From Hexactinellida sp. DTS-2022 (Eukaryota; Porifera; Hexactinellida): a DNA stretch of 64,000 nt. The DNA lies in assembly GCA_028753945.1 (NCBI GenBank), contig JAPNXP010000017.1:1550001-1614000 (forward strand). Direction: 5' to 3'. How positions within the stretch are numbered: the stretch's first letter is position 1; each line of letters starts with the position of its first letter. Made by a program: the position numbers and the translations under genes. The notes beneath the pieces were generated by a model, which saw nothing but the letters and a program-made list of their open reading frames with translations, was not told the origin of the DNA and ran no database searches. Of the stretch, positions 1 through 10,916 are shown piece after piece.

Positions 1-116
1 GCTCCTCTGGAGATCTAACACAAATGTACACATATTTATGTTGCTATTTGTTACTAGGGTATTAACATATACTAACCTGCCAATTGCTTTTTCAATAGCA
101 GAGCGCCTTGCTCCAT
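1..116 (-). CDS. UBE2G1: Ubiquitin-conjugating enzyme E2, UBE2G1-like, 5' end only
   Basis: The gene runs off the left edge. Exon 1 (116-77) starts at an ATG and encodes MEQGALLLKKQLA plus one base. The donor is GTTAGT at 76. Exon 2 begins at 14 after a TTAG acceptor and continues as DLQRS to the window edge. The joined N-terminus matches the first helix of UBE2G1/Ubc7-type E2 enzymes, which begins with a short acidic/polar stretch, then ALLLrrQL, then a Leu and a polar run before a Pro. These enzymes carry ubiquitin as a thioester for ER-linked and cytosolic degradation. The catalytic Cys lies outside the window. The call rests on about 18 residues plus clean splice sites, so a related E2 such as CDC34 is not excluded. 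Confidence 0.5.
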
Positions 117-624
117 TCCTTGGCTAGCCATTCACGAACTACCAGAGTAAAACTGCTAATCAGATTAATTGCTATAATATAATGGAATTACATTTATAGG
201 AAGTAGCCAATGAATTGACAGACGTTGTTTATATTTGCATTCATTGGAGGGAGAGAGGAACTGAGTTTTAAGTAAATTTGTTTCCTAATAACTCAAGGAT
301 TATTCTGAAATTGATAGAATTAATTAAGTTTATAATCCAACACTTTAACTCAGTATTAACCATGGAGTAAAAGAGAATATATTCCACTATTGCAATCTAG
401 CATCCCTGACTTGGTAATACTATAAAAGTTAATGTTATTTAAGAGTTGATAATGCTGTTTATAAGCAAATAAGAATATCCACAACAAGAATACATATGAA
501 TAAGGAACACAGGAGAGTATGACAAGTCTCATAAAACAGAAGAGTTGTATTGTAAGAAAGCTAAGTAGAGTTTCACATTAAATACACGAACACAAGTACA
601 CTGCTGTTCTTTCTGAGTTTGGAG
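117..624. other. Intergenic spacer, nothing recognised
   Basis: AT-rich spacer between the E2 start and the CHMP4 stop. It would hold the E2 promoter and the CHMP4 3' UTR. I see no conserved coding segment or clear repeat. Confidence 0.6.
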
Positions 625-2086
625 TTAAGAAGCCCAGTCAGCCAAGGCAGCCAGATCTCCGTCATCTCCCGCGGGAACCTTGGATTTCACTTTTGCGGGT
701 TTTATCGGAGCAGCGGCTAAATAAAAAAGAAATAAGAATAAATTGTAAGAAAGTATTACCCATATACGGTAGGGGCTTTGGTTACAAATTTATTGCGTCT
801 ACAATTTTTTTGCTTAGTTTGGATAGGCTTTTATAGACCGTCTACATATAAGGAAGCTCTTTTATTATACAATATATTGAGAAAACTTAAAAAGTGATCA
901 TCGGCTTATATTAAACTTTAGTATGGCCATGATTCTCAAAATGTATGTTCGATACTAAAAAAAAACTGTGTATCATAACATCACTACTGGTACTATAAAT
1001 AGCTGCAGTGTACCTTCTAACTTGGGTACTTCCGGTAGATCCGCGGTGTTTATGGTCAACAGGTTATCCTCCAGCTCCTCGTTAAGCAGGTCATCCAGTT
1101 CTGCGTTAAGTTCGTCCTAACGGAATAGTTACATTAATAAGTAATAACCAACACACAATTCTAAATAATAATCCTCCTATTAGAACAAGCTTTTTAATAC
1201 TAAATTGTTCTGTTATATGACGATTTAGTGTTTATATACCTGTATATAAGCAAACGTCATACAACACCCCTAATTATAGTTTATATGGACACCTTTCTAA
1301 TGGAATTTCAAACAGTGGCAAAGTGATTTTTAACATCAAAAAATTCACTTTCGGAGGGAATTTATATTGAAAAGGTGTTGGCCCATGTATAAGTACTACA
1401 CTATGTAACATTTTTCAGAACACACGAGTTCAAATGTAGAATTCCATTCCACTATAAACATATCCTTATAGGGCTAGCTACAAACCTCATCTATGTCGTT
1501 TCCAAACCCGACTGGGTTAGAAATGCACTCAGATATCTCTTGTGCCATTTGTGTCTGCTCCTCGATGTCATCCATCAGGTCATGAAGGTCGTCTACATCT
1601 CTATGGGGTGGCATTGGTAATAGCGGAATGGACTTAATATGTACAGAATATTAGGAGCCAAATGTTGACTTACAATTGCTTGTGAGCGTTTTTAAGCGCG
1701 TCAGCTGCGAATTTCATGTTTTTCAGCACCTCAGTGTTCGTGTTCGCATTCTCCAGAGCTTCTCTCTGGAACTCAATCGTAGAGAGAGTGCCGTCGATCT
1801 GTCCCAGCTGTTTCTCGAGTCTCTTCTTGCGTTTCAGCGCCTGGAGTGCCCCTATCAATATACACTATAATATCACCCTACACACACACAGCACTGGTAC
1901 CATACCTCGCTTGTTCTTAGTCCCGTGTCTCCTGGCGTTGCTCACCTCCTCGCTAATCTTCTTTTCGAGAAAAGCAGACTTCTTCTCCAGCATCTCCTCC
2001 GTGGACCGCAGCTTCGTAATCGCGTCCTCGCTTGTCGGCGCGGCGCCCTTCTTGGAACCAAATATCTTCGCGAGTGCAGAAGTCAT
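625..2086 (-). CDS. CHMP4: ESCRT-III subunit CHMP4 (Snf7), 5 exons
   Basis: Exons, reading leftward: 2086-1906, 1851-1674, 1600-1486, 1116-1014, 716-625. All have GT..AG junctions and consistent phases, giving 222 residues, the usual CHMP4 length. CHMP4/Snf7 polymerises on membranes as the main ESCRT-III filament in multivesicular-body sorting, abscission and membrane repair. Exon 2 carries the strongly conserved basic core (ALQALKRKKRLEKQL, then the invariant IEFQREALENANTNTEV helix). Exons 3-4 hold the acidic autoinhibitory helices. The C-terminus ends in LAALADWAS, matching the ALIX/Bro1-binding helix of CHMP4 (hydrophobic-x-x-LaxWa). This C-terminus separates CHMP4 from other CHMPs. Intron 4 holds an inverted-repeat element shared with a DGAT1 intron. 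Exon assignments come from reading splice sites by eye. Confidence 0.95.
740..856 (-). repeat. Intronic repeat, GTAGACCGTCTA family, copy 1
   Basis: It lies in CHMP4 intron 4. Read on the minus strand it matches 59518-59640 in a DGAT1 intron over more than 100 bases: the TATGTAGACGGTCTATAAA start, an AAACTAAGC block, then AAAGCCCCT and GGGTAATACT. The internal palindrome around TAGACCGTCTA and its presence in two unrelated introns indicate a dispersed non-autonomous element. No TSD was defined. Confidence 0.65.
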
Positions 2087-2257
2087 TTTCGCTAATTTTC
2101 TAAATATAAAACGAGAGCTACCAGTGTCAATACTGAATGTATAGTTATAAATTGTATCAGCCTAATAGGTTGGTGAAAGCAAACACACGTTTATCATTTA
2201 CAAAATAGCTGAGTTAATACGATGCTGTGAGTTAAAAGCTAAAAATAGAATGTACAA

Positions 2258-3520
2258 CTATGGCTCTGGTGTCCACTGTCCAAACAAGGCTTGTTCATCG
2301 CTATTATCGAATTTAGGATGGAAATCTATTCCTATTATTTCATCAATCCCTTCAGCTTTGGTTGGAGCTTCGAAATTTTTATTATAGACATGGTAAGCTA
2401 CCATTGGAATTCGCCTCACCTCCCCATTCGTCTGATTCTGTCGAAAAAAGTTCAAATGCGAGGCGACCTCTAGCGAGGTTTTGAAATGGAAGCATCTAAC
2501 ATTAATTTTCTTCTTCTTAGCCATTGCGATGTACACAGCTCGATCGGCTACCTTAGGGTTTGTATTGTCGACACAAACACTCTTTCCCTCTTCGATTGCC
2601 TTCTGGGTTTCCTTATGACACTTGGCAGGTGTCAGTAGCGTATCGCGGTTTATCTGCACATAGCCTTTCGGTACAAAGTAGCGCCGAGTGAAGCTGGATT
2701 TCCCGGAAGCGGGGCGGCCTACCATCAATACCAACTCCTGGCTATCTACAGGAAGTTCTGCGAAATTTGGCACATCTTTACCCTCAAAATTAGATAGCAA
2801 CCCAGCTGGATCAATGGTACGCCACTCGAACACAGCACACTTATCTTCACCCAAGAAAAACTCCTCTGGAGTGTAGAACCTGACTCCAATGTTTGTGCCG
2901 AACTTACGGTCATCACAGGAGAAGTCCTTAACCTTGCCAGGACTCCAGTCCTTACGCCGACCAGCAGCGTCTCCACAATACAAACTCGCCGACAGATCAA
3001 CCTTAGTTCCGCCATTATATTTATCTACAATTAATTGCCAAATGGCAACGTTCGGTTTACGCAGATGGTTATACCCGGTGAGTATGTATATCTGTATGGG
3101 GACACCGATGTTCTCGACGATTCGACAGAACTTGTACTTGAGCTCGCTCAGGTCAGTCTTTCCCTTCTCCACGCCCCCCTGGTTAGTAATGAACACCAGT
3201 TTATAGCCGTCATCATACAGGGACTTCAGTTTTTTAGGTACTTCGTCGAATAGGAATTCCCAATCATCTTTGTTGATACTGAACTTTTTACCAGACTTAG
3301 GTTTTACAATTGTATAATCGATATCAAATGCAGCTATTTTGTCGGAGGCCTTACAATCCGCCCCGTCAAGGTATACAACAGGTTTAACGCCTTTAGTTAA
3401 CGCGTCTCCATACTCGAGCCAGTCCATGTCAAACTTGAAGTCCCCCCCACTGGCGCCACGTGTTCCCTTGGGAGTTTTCCGAGAAGAGCCGCCCTGCGTG
3501 GCTCGCGTCCGTTTCGACAT
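2258..3520 (-). CDS. PNKP: Polynucleotide 5'-kinase/3'-phosphatase without FHA domain
   Basis: A single-exon gene of 420 residues. PNKP restores 5'-phosphate and 3'-hydroxyl ends at DNA breaks for base-excision, single-strand-break and end-joining repair in nucleus and mitochondria. The HAD phosphatase half starts at AAFDIDYT (nucleophile pair D66 and D68), with YKLVFITNQ and the GDAAGR / FSCDDRKF segments typical of PNKP. The kinase half has the P-loop GRPASGKS at 268-275, then VQINRDTL and a DNTNP motif. Vertebrate PNKP is about 520 residues with an N-terminal FHA domain that binds phosphorylated XRCC1/XRCC4. Here only about 55 basic Ser/Thr/Gly-rich residues precede the phosphatase, so FHA is absent, as in several invertebrate and plant relatives. 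Motif I has Tyr where Gly is usual (DxDGT). Confidence 0.95.
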   Translation of the reverse strand: MSKRTRATQGGSSRKTPKGTRGASGGDFKFDMDWLEYGDALTKGVKPVVYLDGADCKASDKIAAFDIDYTIVKPKSGKKFSINKDDWEFLFDEVPKKLKSLYDDGYKLVFITNQGGVEKGKTDLSELKYKFCRIVENIGVPIQIYILTGYNHLRKPNVAIWQLIVDKYNGGTKVDLSASLYCGDAAGRRKDWSPGKVKDFSCDDRKFGTNIGVRFYTPEEFFLGEDKCAVFEWRTIDPAGLLSNFEGKDVPNFAELPVDSQELVLMVGRPASGKSSFTRRYFVPKGYVQINRDTLLTPAKCHKETQKAIEEGKSVCVDNTNPKVADRAVYIAMAKKKKINVRCFHFKTSLEVASHLNFFRQNQTNGEVRRIPMVAYHVYNKNFEAPTKAEGIDEIIGIDFHPKFDNSDEQALFGQWTPEP

Positions 3521-3936
3521 TGCTTTCCAAACTATACGAAATGTTCCTATTTATAGTTCTCGTATAATTATTAGATTGTAATGATTAGCTATTTAGTAGG
3601 CACGATATATCTTAAAATAGAACGCACTAATTATACCAAATATAGATTGTTTAGCAAGAAAGAATCCAGAATAGGAAGAATTGTTGAAACGAATGAATAA
3701 GCATGAGCACTGGTGTGTATGTACTAATTATATACTGGGTTAATACCACTTATTATGCACAAGTGTATTCTACGCTGCTGAAATCATTAGCCATGGATCA
3801 AGTGGAGTAAGCTACAGTCAAAACAATCTGTTACGATCGTCAAACTCTATTGAATTCAATTGTGATGAGCTCAGTTTGGTCTTGCTGAACTTTATTAAGC
3901 AATATGTAGCAATATAAACTGTACAATATATTACTT

Positions 3937-4109
3937 AGTAGAACTTCGTTAGTACGAACACGGTTAATACGAAATTCCGGTTAACAAGAACACTATTCAG
4001 TTCCTTCAAAGCCTTTTCAATACAAACGTAATCGGCTAATACGAATTCCGGAAAAGGCGAACACATTTTGAAGGTCCCCTGTTGTTCGAACTAACGAGGT
4101 TCTATTGTA
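3937..4109. repeat. MITE, CGTTAGTACGAAC family
   Basis: The left end GTAGAACTTCGTTAGTACGAAC is mirrored by the right end GTTCGAACTAACGAGGTTCTA..TGTA. Internal motifs GGTTAATACGAATTCCGG, AAGGCGAACACATTT and GGTCCCCTG recur in elements at about 7960-8280, 13060-13204, 30283-30437 and 59223-59381, which defines a dispersed family. The TA-flanked CAGT-like ends suggest a pogo/Tc1-mariner-type non-autonomous element. Confidence 0.7.
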
Positions 4110-4150
4110 TACAGTACATGCACGTGCATGTACTGTATACAATAGAACCT
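4097..4150. repeat. Perfect 54-bp palindrome
   Basis: From AGGTTCTATTG at 4097 to CAATAGAACCT at 4150 every base pairs with its mirror position, with no spacer (centre GCAC|GTGC). The outer arms are the terminal sequence of the adjacent MITE and its inverted copy, so this is probably two element ends head to head. It would extrude as a cruciform. Confidence 0.9.
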
Positions 4151-4398
4151 GTACAGATCTTTTGAGAGACAAGTAAATCAATGTGTCCGATGCACACGCT
4201 TAAAATGAGTTTGGTCAATGATGAACTTTAGATTTATCAAAATCAACAAGCAAGTGTTTATAAACGGGAAATGAGCTTCTCACATAACACATTGGGAATT
4301 TGGGATAGTGTGTGTCATGAGAAGGGGTATAAATCTCGTCTCAAGCTAACTAAATAATTCATAAAATAAAATAAGAACAAAGAGTGTCGTGTTTAATA

Positions 4399-5283
4399 TT
4401 AGTTCGGAGTAGCGCCTTGCTCGCTTCCTACAGAGTCGAATAGGAGCTTATTGTAATGAGGGTTAAACAGAGTTTCGGTAGAATTAGCGGTTGTCTCCAA
4501 GTTATCGATCGCATAAGTCTGTAAATCATTTAATTTCGTATTCTCAACTGTTTGCACTTTGTAAAGATAGGCCTTTGTTCCATCCGGGTTATCGCTAATA
4601 GTGATTTGTAGATACAGTTTGGTGTAGTCCCCCATTTTAAGTTTCATATTAATTTCCTTTTGTTTATCAGAGAAAGCGTGATTAGGGATCTCCATTGATA
4701 CTATCTTACCATAGTAATTACATACGGCACTAGATATGCAGATAATGGCCCCGTTCTTTCTGCGCTTAGTCATTTTCGTCATCTCCCTCGCGAAATTTTC
4801 CTCGCTACAAAACTTGAGATTCCCATTGACAGCGTCTTCTATTTCCAACCAATCTTTCTGATGAAACTTAACTATGAATTCCTGATGCAGCTTACAGAAC
4901 TCTAGAAACCTAAGTCTAGCTAGGATATCCTTATTCTTCGGATCAAGCTTCAATCCCTGATTAAACGTATCAGTTGCCTCCTGGAACAAACGCAGATACA
5001 CCTCAGACATTGCTTTCCAGAAGTACCCCCGTACATAGCCGGGATCTATCTCTAAGCACCTGGCAGCCCGAGCTCTGCAGTCCCCGTAGTCGCCTAGCTT
5101 CGAGTGCGCTATGGCCATATTGGTGTTGACAGAGAGAGCCAGCTTAGGGGACAAGCTCAGCTCTGCGGCCTTCGCGTAGGTATCGATAGCAAATGCGTAG
5201 TTTCCGGCTTTGAACTGTCTGTCTGCGTCTATTCGCAGTTCCTTGCCGCGAGTCTCATCCTCAGCTGTGTGAGCCTCAGCCAT
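4399..5283 (-). CDS. TPR-repeat protein, possible cochaperone
   Basis: A single exon of 294 residues. The N-terminal half (about residues 15-120) forms three tetratricopeptide repeats: QFKAGNYAFAIDTYAKAAEL, then a repeat with NMAIAHSKLGDYGDCRARA and LEIDPGY, then one with LFQEATDTFNQGLKLDPKN. This order resembles the TPR1-like module of HSP70/HSP90 cochaperones such as STIP1. I do not recognise the C-terminal half (about 135-294), which contains a Lys/Arg-rich KMTKRRKNG patch, many beta-type segments and an acidic tail ending EQGATPN. No signal peptide or membrane segment is visible, so a cytosolic protein is likely. A binding partner cannot be named from sequence. Confidence 0.8.
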   Translation of the reverse strand: MAEAHTAEDETRGKELRIDADRQFKAGNYAFAIDTYAKAAELSLSPKLALSVNTNMAIAHSKLGDYGDCRARAARCLEIDPGYVRGYFWKAMSEVYLRLFQEATDTFNQGLKLDPKNKDILARLRFLEFCKLHQEFIVKFHQKDWLEIEDAVNGNLKFCSEENFAREMTKMTKRRKNGAIICISSAVCNYYGKIVSMEIPNHAFSDKQKEINMKLKMGDYTKLYLQITISDNPDGTKAYLYKVQTVENTKLNDLQTYAIDNLETTANSTETLFNPHYNKLLFDSVGSEQGATPN

Positions 5284-5698
5284 TGTTTGTTACAAGTTTA
5301 GTAATTAGTTTAATCGAACTATACTATCAGTCAATGCAGTACTGAGAGAGTACCCTAATTTATAATGCAATAGTAAGATAGCAACTTTACAAAGTCTGTA
5401 TTTGTGTAAAACAGGTATGTATTTCTATTAAACAAACCCTACTACGTATTAGATTCTGCTGTGGTGTCAATATAGCAACAAACACTGTAAGCTTGAATGT
5501 ACCCTCGTTTCGACTTACAACTCAAAAAAACAAAATGCAACGTTCAAATTAAATCACAACATTATAAACTCTAAAGAAATAGAAATAAACTTGATTGATC
5601 AAAATGAGAAACAACAATTATTAGTTTAACAATAGCATTCATATGTGACTTTCGGTGCAATAGTTATCAATACTTACCCACCTCTCAAATAGAATGTC
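5284..5698. other. Intergenic spacer, nothing recognised
   Basis: AT-rich region between the TPR gene start and the CNK stop. It presumably holds the CNK 3' UTR and the TPR-gene promoter. Confidence 0.55.
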
Positions 5699-8600
5699 TC
5701 AATCATTGGAATTCTGAGATCCTTTACTTTTCCAGTCTTTATTGGAGTCGCTGCTGGGAGAAGACATCCTCGCGGGAACTGAGAACGCGGGCCGGCTGAT
5801 CGAAGTCAGACTCAGAACCCACTTGTGTATCTCCTCTTCCGAGTCTGCGTACATGAAGTAGGTGCGAGTGAGAGGGTGGTACAAACTGAAGGAGCGTCTC
5901 TTCTTAACCTCGGTATTAGAGTCAACAGCGTACTTGGGAATGTAGATCTTACCGAGTGCGAATAAGTCAAAGGAGGATTTGTAGTAGTACAGGTTGTCTC
6001 CCTTAAGCACGAACCAGCGCTTGCGCCAGTTCCTAGGCGTCAGGCCAGAGCCGCCCTGTTTGGTCAGCCACCCGGTGCAGTCGGGGTTGCGAATAGAGCT
6101 ACAGGGCACCTTGAGTTCATCGGGGACATTCTCAAAGGTGAGAAGGTCGAGAGTATCATTGACCTCTGAAATCAGCTCAACTTCCACCTCTCCGTTAGAG
6201 GTGACTCTACGAACGAACTTTCCCTGTAAGTGCGGAGAATCTGTTACCTCGGGACTGAGCAGATCTGAGCTGCTGAGAGAGATGGACGGTTTCGGCTGCG
6301 AAATTCGCTCCGAAAAGCCGTTAGGCAGCAGGGAGGCCTCCGGGAGGTAGCGGAACGATTCGTAAGAGTGAGAAGTCTTAAAGCTATTGGAAGCCTGCTG
6401 CTGTCGCTTCTTTTCCTTCTCGTTTTTCTTTTCTTTTCGCTTAGCGTTGTTTGCAGCTGGGAACTTGTGTGGGACTCCGTTTATAATCTTGACTTGGTAG
6501 CTCTCGGCGAGCGGAGGCAGCTCGCTGGGTTTATGCGCTGACTGGTCTAGACCCGAAGGGTGGGTAGATCTGCGGAAACTAATCGATTTCCAAATTTTAC
6601 TTCGCTCTTTCTTCTTCTTGATTATCTCGGGTGTTATGGGTATCCTGGTGACCACGCCCCCCACCACGAGTGTCTTGTAGGCCTGCGTCGCGGGCTGCAG
6701 CCCGGAGGGGCTCACGGGAGAGACCGCGTTCTCGTCGAATATCTCCGTATCACTCAGTCTCCTCTCTCGCGGCTTTTGAGGCAAACTCTGGCTGTTGAAC
6801 CGCCTCCTGGTCTCAGCTGGTAGGCTCGTGCGCCGCAGAATCTGGTCGTGGGTACGCAGGTCGTTCTCAACGGAGCCGGTGCTGAGCGCGAATCTGTTCG
6901 GCAGGGAGTCTGGCGCGTCCCTGGTCACTGCGAGGGACGGAAAGGAGTTTAGAGACTTGGAGTTTAGAATCCTGTTCGTGTTGGGAGGCGGGTCTAGCGG
7001 GTCCCCGGACGGGAGGAGCAGAGTGGGGAGGTGCGAGAGGTGAGACTTTATAGTCAGAGAGAGACTGCTGTGGTTCTCACTGAAGAGACAGATTATATAT
7101 GACAGCTCCCACGACACGATCATCTGGTCGCGAACTCTTATAACCTCATCGCCCACGTGAAGCAGTCGGGATCTACAGAGGGTATGTAATACTGTGTGTA
7201 CCATGGATATTAGAGAATAAGTCGACTCCGCTTAATAGAGTCACCGGTTAATAGATTACTCCGCTTAATCGGGTGAAAATTTCACAGGATTTATAAGACA
7301 GAATTACATTTTTGGTTAAAATATTTTCGGTTAATAGATTTCTCCGCTTAATGGGGTCAAAGCAACCTGGTCCCGAGATGACTCTATTAAGCGGATTCGA
7401 CTGTATACTATAGGCTATAACTCACTTAGCTGCCGGGGAGTTGGGCACTACGTCGGATATGCGTATCTTCCCGTCCCTGTATGTCTTCAGGTTAAACCCC
7501 AGCTTGGAACCAGGGATGGAGGTGAGAGGAACAACGACGAAAGCGGACCTCTGGCTGGAGAGGGGCGGGTGGTGGAAGCTGTTGAATAGCAGGGCGAGTG
7601 TCTCTGAGAGAGAGGAGCAGGCCCTGAGAGCGCACATTATCTTATCCCGTGTGTCTGTTCCCTGAGTGGACAGGAGAGTGAGGAGAGTCTCGGAGTCCGA
7701 GAGGAGACGCGCCTTGGCCTGCTGCCAGGAGGCGTCGGGCCCGAGTGCCAGCTCCAGCGGGGTCTCGGGCTGTCGGTTCTGCTCTATCGCGCTGACGAGA
7801 CTGTGTACGTCCGAGAGGACGGAGTATACGGACTCGAATACGTCGACTGAGAGGAGCAGAGAGGCGGACTCGTCGGGCCCGCCGGGGAACTGGGGGAGAT
7901 GGGGAGACTCCGGACTCAATCCTACGTGTTTAATTGGAATCAAATACCAACGGACGCTAAAAATTTGTTCGCTTTATCCGGAATTCGTTTTAACCGGAGT
8001 AATACCAATTTAATAGCCATTATAGGGATTCGTACTAACGAGGTTCTACTGTAATATGCAAACACAATACAGTCAACCCCCGTTAGTATAAGTTATCCCT
8101 TCAATGTTTCGTATAAGCGGTGTAAAATCATTCACTTATCCGTCTGGGGAATATATAAAACTAAGTAATTTTAACTTGGTAAATACGAACTATTTCAATC
8201 CCCTTCAAAGCCTTTTCAATACAAATTATATTGGTTAATACGAATTCCGGATAAGGCGAACACTTTGACGGTTCTACTATCTCGTTATATCCGACTTGGC
8301 TATAACGGGATCTTACAGTAATTCAAAGTATAATTTACTGGAATGTCCTGACTTAGTAATTTCAGTAAGCAAAATTGTCCCCCTCTCTATAAATTATGTC
8401 CACAAAAGTGATTTACAAAGTAAGAAAATAGGAGAGAGACAGTAAGCATTTAGTTTAATAACAGCGAATTAATTAATCGCCTAAGCAAATAATTTGAGAC
8501 TCTGTTAAATGCTGATTGCATTAATCTACGTGGGATTGTGTTACACAAGAGAGAGCAATATCTCAGGAACCAGAGGCGTTTCAATTGATTGATATGATAT

Positions 8601-9311
8601 GTTGGCTAAAATACAATACATTCAACTATTGCAGTGTCAAATTCCAATTTGTACTGTTGGAAATACAATTGAGTTACATGTAAATAGGTCTGCTTATAGT
8701 GAACAATTATTCGTCTGCTATGAAAAACTTTTTATTATGAACAAGCCCTATGGTCACAAATTAACAAATTACATAGGGTTTGTAATAATTTGAGTTCGCT
8801 TATTATAAAGTCTCTTTATTATTAAACAAATTATTTGGTCATAATAAAGAACCTGATTGTATAATTTCCTCCGTAACAAATGCATCAAAAATCGGACTTA
8901 AACCTATAAATCTATAAAAACAACCAATTCCTAACCTGCACAGAGATGCTGAATCAGCTGGCTGATGTGCACAGACAGACACTGACTGATCACGAGTGTG
9001 CCCTCACTTCCCACTCCCGTTATATTCCGCAGGAGCTCGACAGCCAGCAGGACTGTCTCCTGATGCGACACATTGCCGACACCTAAGGTGAGCAGTCTGT
9101 CTGCTCCCATTTGTAGCAACTCAGTGCCCCTCACCTGCTGACGGTAGAACTCAGAGGAGATGGATCTGAAATCGGACCCCAGCCCGAGCACCCAGTTCCT
9201 CACCAGGGCAGGGGACCACTCGAGGATGTCTCTGAGCGGGTTGTAGGTCTGGGGCAGCGGCGCTGTGTCCCCTGTCCGAGACACAGGCAAGGAGTGAAGG
9301 TAACCATTCAT
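5699..9311 (-). CDS. CNKSR2: Connector enhancer of KSR (CNK): SAM-CRIC-PDZ-PH scaffold, 3 exons
   Basis: Exons: 9311-8936, 7921-7426, 7172-5699. Phases join cleanly and give about 781 residues. CNK is a membrane-proximal scaffold that links Ras, KSR and Raf signalling and Rho-family regulators. Exon 1 encodes the SAM domain (WSPALVRNWVLGLG, then GTELLQMGADRLLTLGV). Exon 2 encodes the CRIC region and the start of the PDZ domain (LGFNLKTYRDGKIRISDV, NSPAAK). Exon 3 continues the PDZ domain (LLHVGDEVIRVRDQMI), then a long Ser/Pro/Lys-rich linker with a KRKEKKNEKEKKR basic tract, then a PH domain near residues 665-765 (GWLTKQGG, NWRKRWFVLKG, final Trp in IHKWVLSL). The domain order is diagnostic of CNK. 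I cannot assign it to a vertebrate paralogue, so the symbol is nominal. Both introns contain MITEs. Confidence 0.93.
7218..7405. repeat. MITE in CNK intron 2
   Basis: The left end GTCGACTCCGCTTAATAGAGTCA is the inverse of the right end TGACTCTATTAAGCGGATTCGAC..TGTA. GGTTAATAGAT..CTCCGCTTAAT is repeated inside. It fills about 190 bp of the 253-bp intron. Confidence 0.8.
7922..8935. repeat. CNK intron 1 with a MITE cluster
   Basis: This 1014-bp intron holds several elements. A right-half copy of the CGTTAGTACGAAC family ends near 8053. A second related element starts at TACAGTCAACCCCCGTTAGTAT (8068) and ends near 8280. CTCGTTATATCC..TATAACGGGAT follows (about 8281-8322). A different family, with GGTCTGCTTAT..TGAAC at the left and AAGAACCTGATTGTA at the right, lies at 8683-8861 and recurs near 47418-47551 and 50037-50248. 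Confidence 0.65.
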
Positions 9312-10916
9312 AGATGCAATGTGTATTCTATTCTAGTCTATACAAATATACTCGCTATAATAAGTGCTACTATTTATACGCAATAACTTTGGAGATTGCA
9401 TATTGTATAAATCTGCTTTAGTTTGCTAAGATACTTATTTTAAAATATGCTTTCGATGAAAGTTTAACTCGAGTCTCCATAACAGTTCCTATTATACAAA
9501 TTTCTGTGTTTGTAGTTATTTAAAGGTTTTAATTAGCGTTGAATCTCATAAAATTAGCGGTCATAGGACATGTGTATATTACCGGGGCATACACCGTGGC
9601 TTCGCAATAGTTGATTAGAATATAAAGGCTGCTGTATCTCGAACGTGTAGGAAACCCGAATTAACATTGCTAATTGGAAAATAATATAACGGATAGATGT
9701 TGTAATGCGATATTATTCCGCGAATGAAACCGATAATTTAAATAATTGCGTTGCAACAAAAGAAAATAACGTCGGATCATTGTAAGTGCAGGTAAGATGT
9801 TTAAATTGTAACTCAGTGCAAAATGGTTTTAACTGAAATCGAATAAAAATGGAATTACGTACGTACATAGGATTTAGCAAGAAATCTGAGATTCAGTTTG
9901 GTGTAACAGAAAAGGTAGAATTTGTTCCAAAAAAAAGGCATAGCATTCCTTAAATATTAACCAGAATTCTAAATCAGATCAAGTAACATCTTTTGGGTGC
10001 TAGGAATTTCACAAATACCATGCTTATAGAGCTATAGTTTGTATCTGAAAGGCATCAACTGATACTATTACTATCTTAACGATAGATATGGAATAGCAAC
10101 GGTGTTATATGTTTCCATAATATGGCCACTGAGAATAAGTAATAGTATACATAGGTATACTATTAGATAAATATCTGCAACAGTGTATGACGAAATAAAC
10201 AATTCGAGAACAATTCCGTTTGTGTAATCTCTAAATCTGGATTAAAAGTTTATGAAGCATGTTTAATTAAATCAAAATTGAGATGTTGTTTGAAATAACT
10301 CAAATTGGTTAGCAAAGATGCATTCAACAGTTAGATCATTTAGTTGATGCAAAAGTTCAGATTATTAAATGTATCCAATTAAATATTTAATTGTGGAGAA
10401 CAATGGTCTGAAATAAGCTAGGGTCTCATACTCAATAGATTAGAACATAGGGCTTTAAAGCTCGATTCCTTATAAGGAAATGCTCTACTTTAAGGGGTGA
10501 CTTACTAATCTGATAACTTAGATCCATGGTTAACTTAGATCAAGTACAAACAAATGTTGATAAGTGGAGATCTTGTCATATTATACAATTGTAAGCTGGG
10601 CAACTGATCTTGTACAGTAATAAACTGAACGAATAACAGAAGGCATAATGTAATATCTATAAATACACAAACAACCATAATAAGTATAGTTACAATTTCA
10701 GCAGACTAGATAGAAGGACTGTGTGATACGATTTCGGTCTGTATCTGATAAGATAAAATTCTTAATTCGATCAAAGGTAATAAGAATTGTATTCAAAATT
10801 AGCAGTAGTCCCCTATCTGAATTAATGCATTGGAATTAAACTCAAAGCAGAACAGCAATAGAACCAACGAGTAGATTAGCGAGTGTGTTAAAAATATAAA
10901 TTCGCTGCGAGAGAGA
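9312..10916. other. Intergenic spacer, 1.6 kb, nothing recognised
   Basis: Strongly AT-rich with many stops in all frames. It separates the CNK start from the FBXW7 stop and must hold the CNK promoter. I found no conserved exon, clear inverted-repeat element or RNA gene. Confidence 0.5.

Larger units (their letters stand above)
3521..4398. other. Intergenic spacer with MITE and palindrome
   Basis: An 878-bp AT-rich spacer between the PNKP start and the stop of the TPR gene. Apart from the MITE at about 3937-4109 and the perfect palindrome at 4097-4150 I see no coding signal. Confidence 0.6.
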
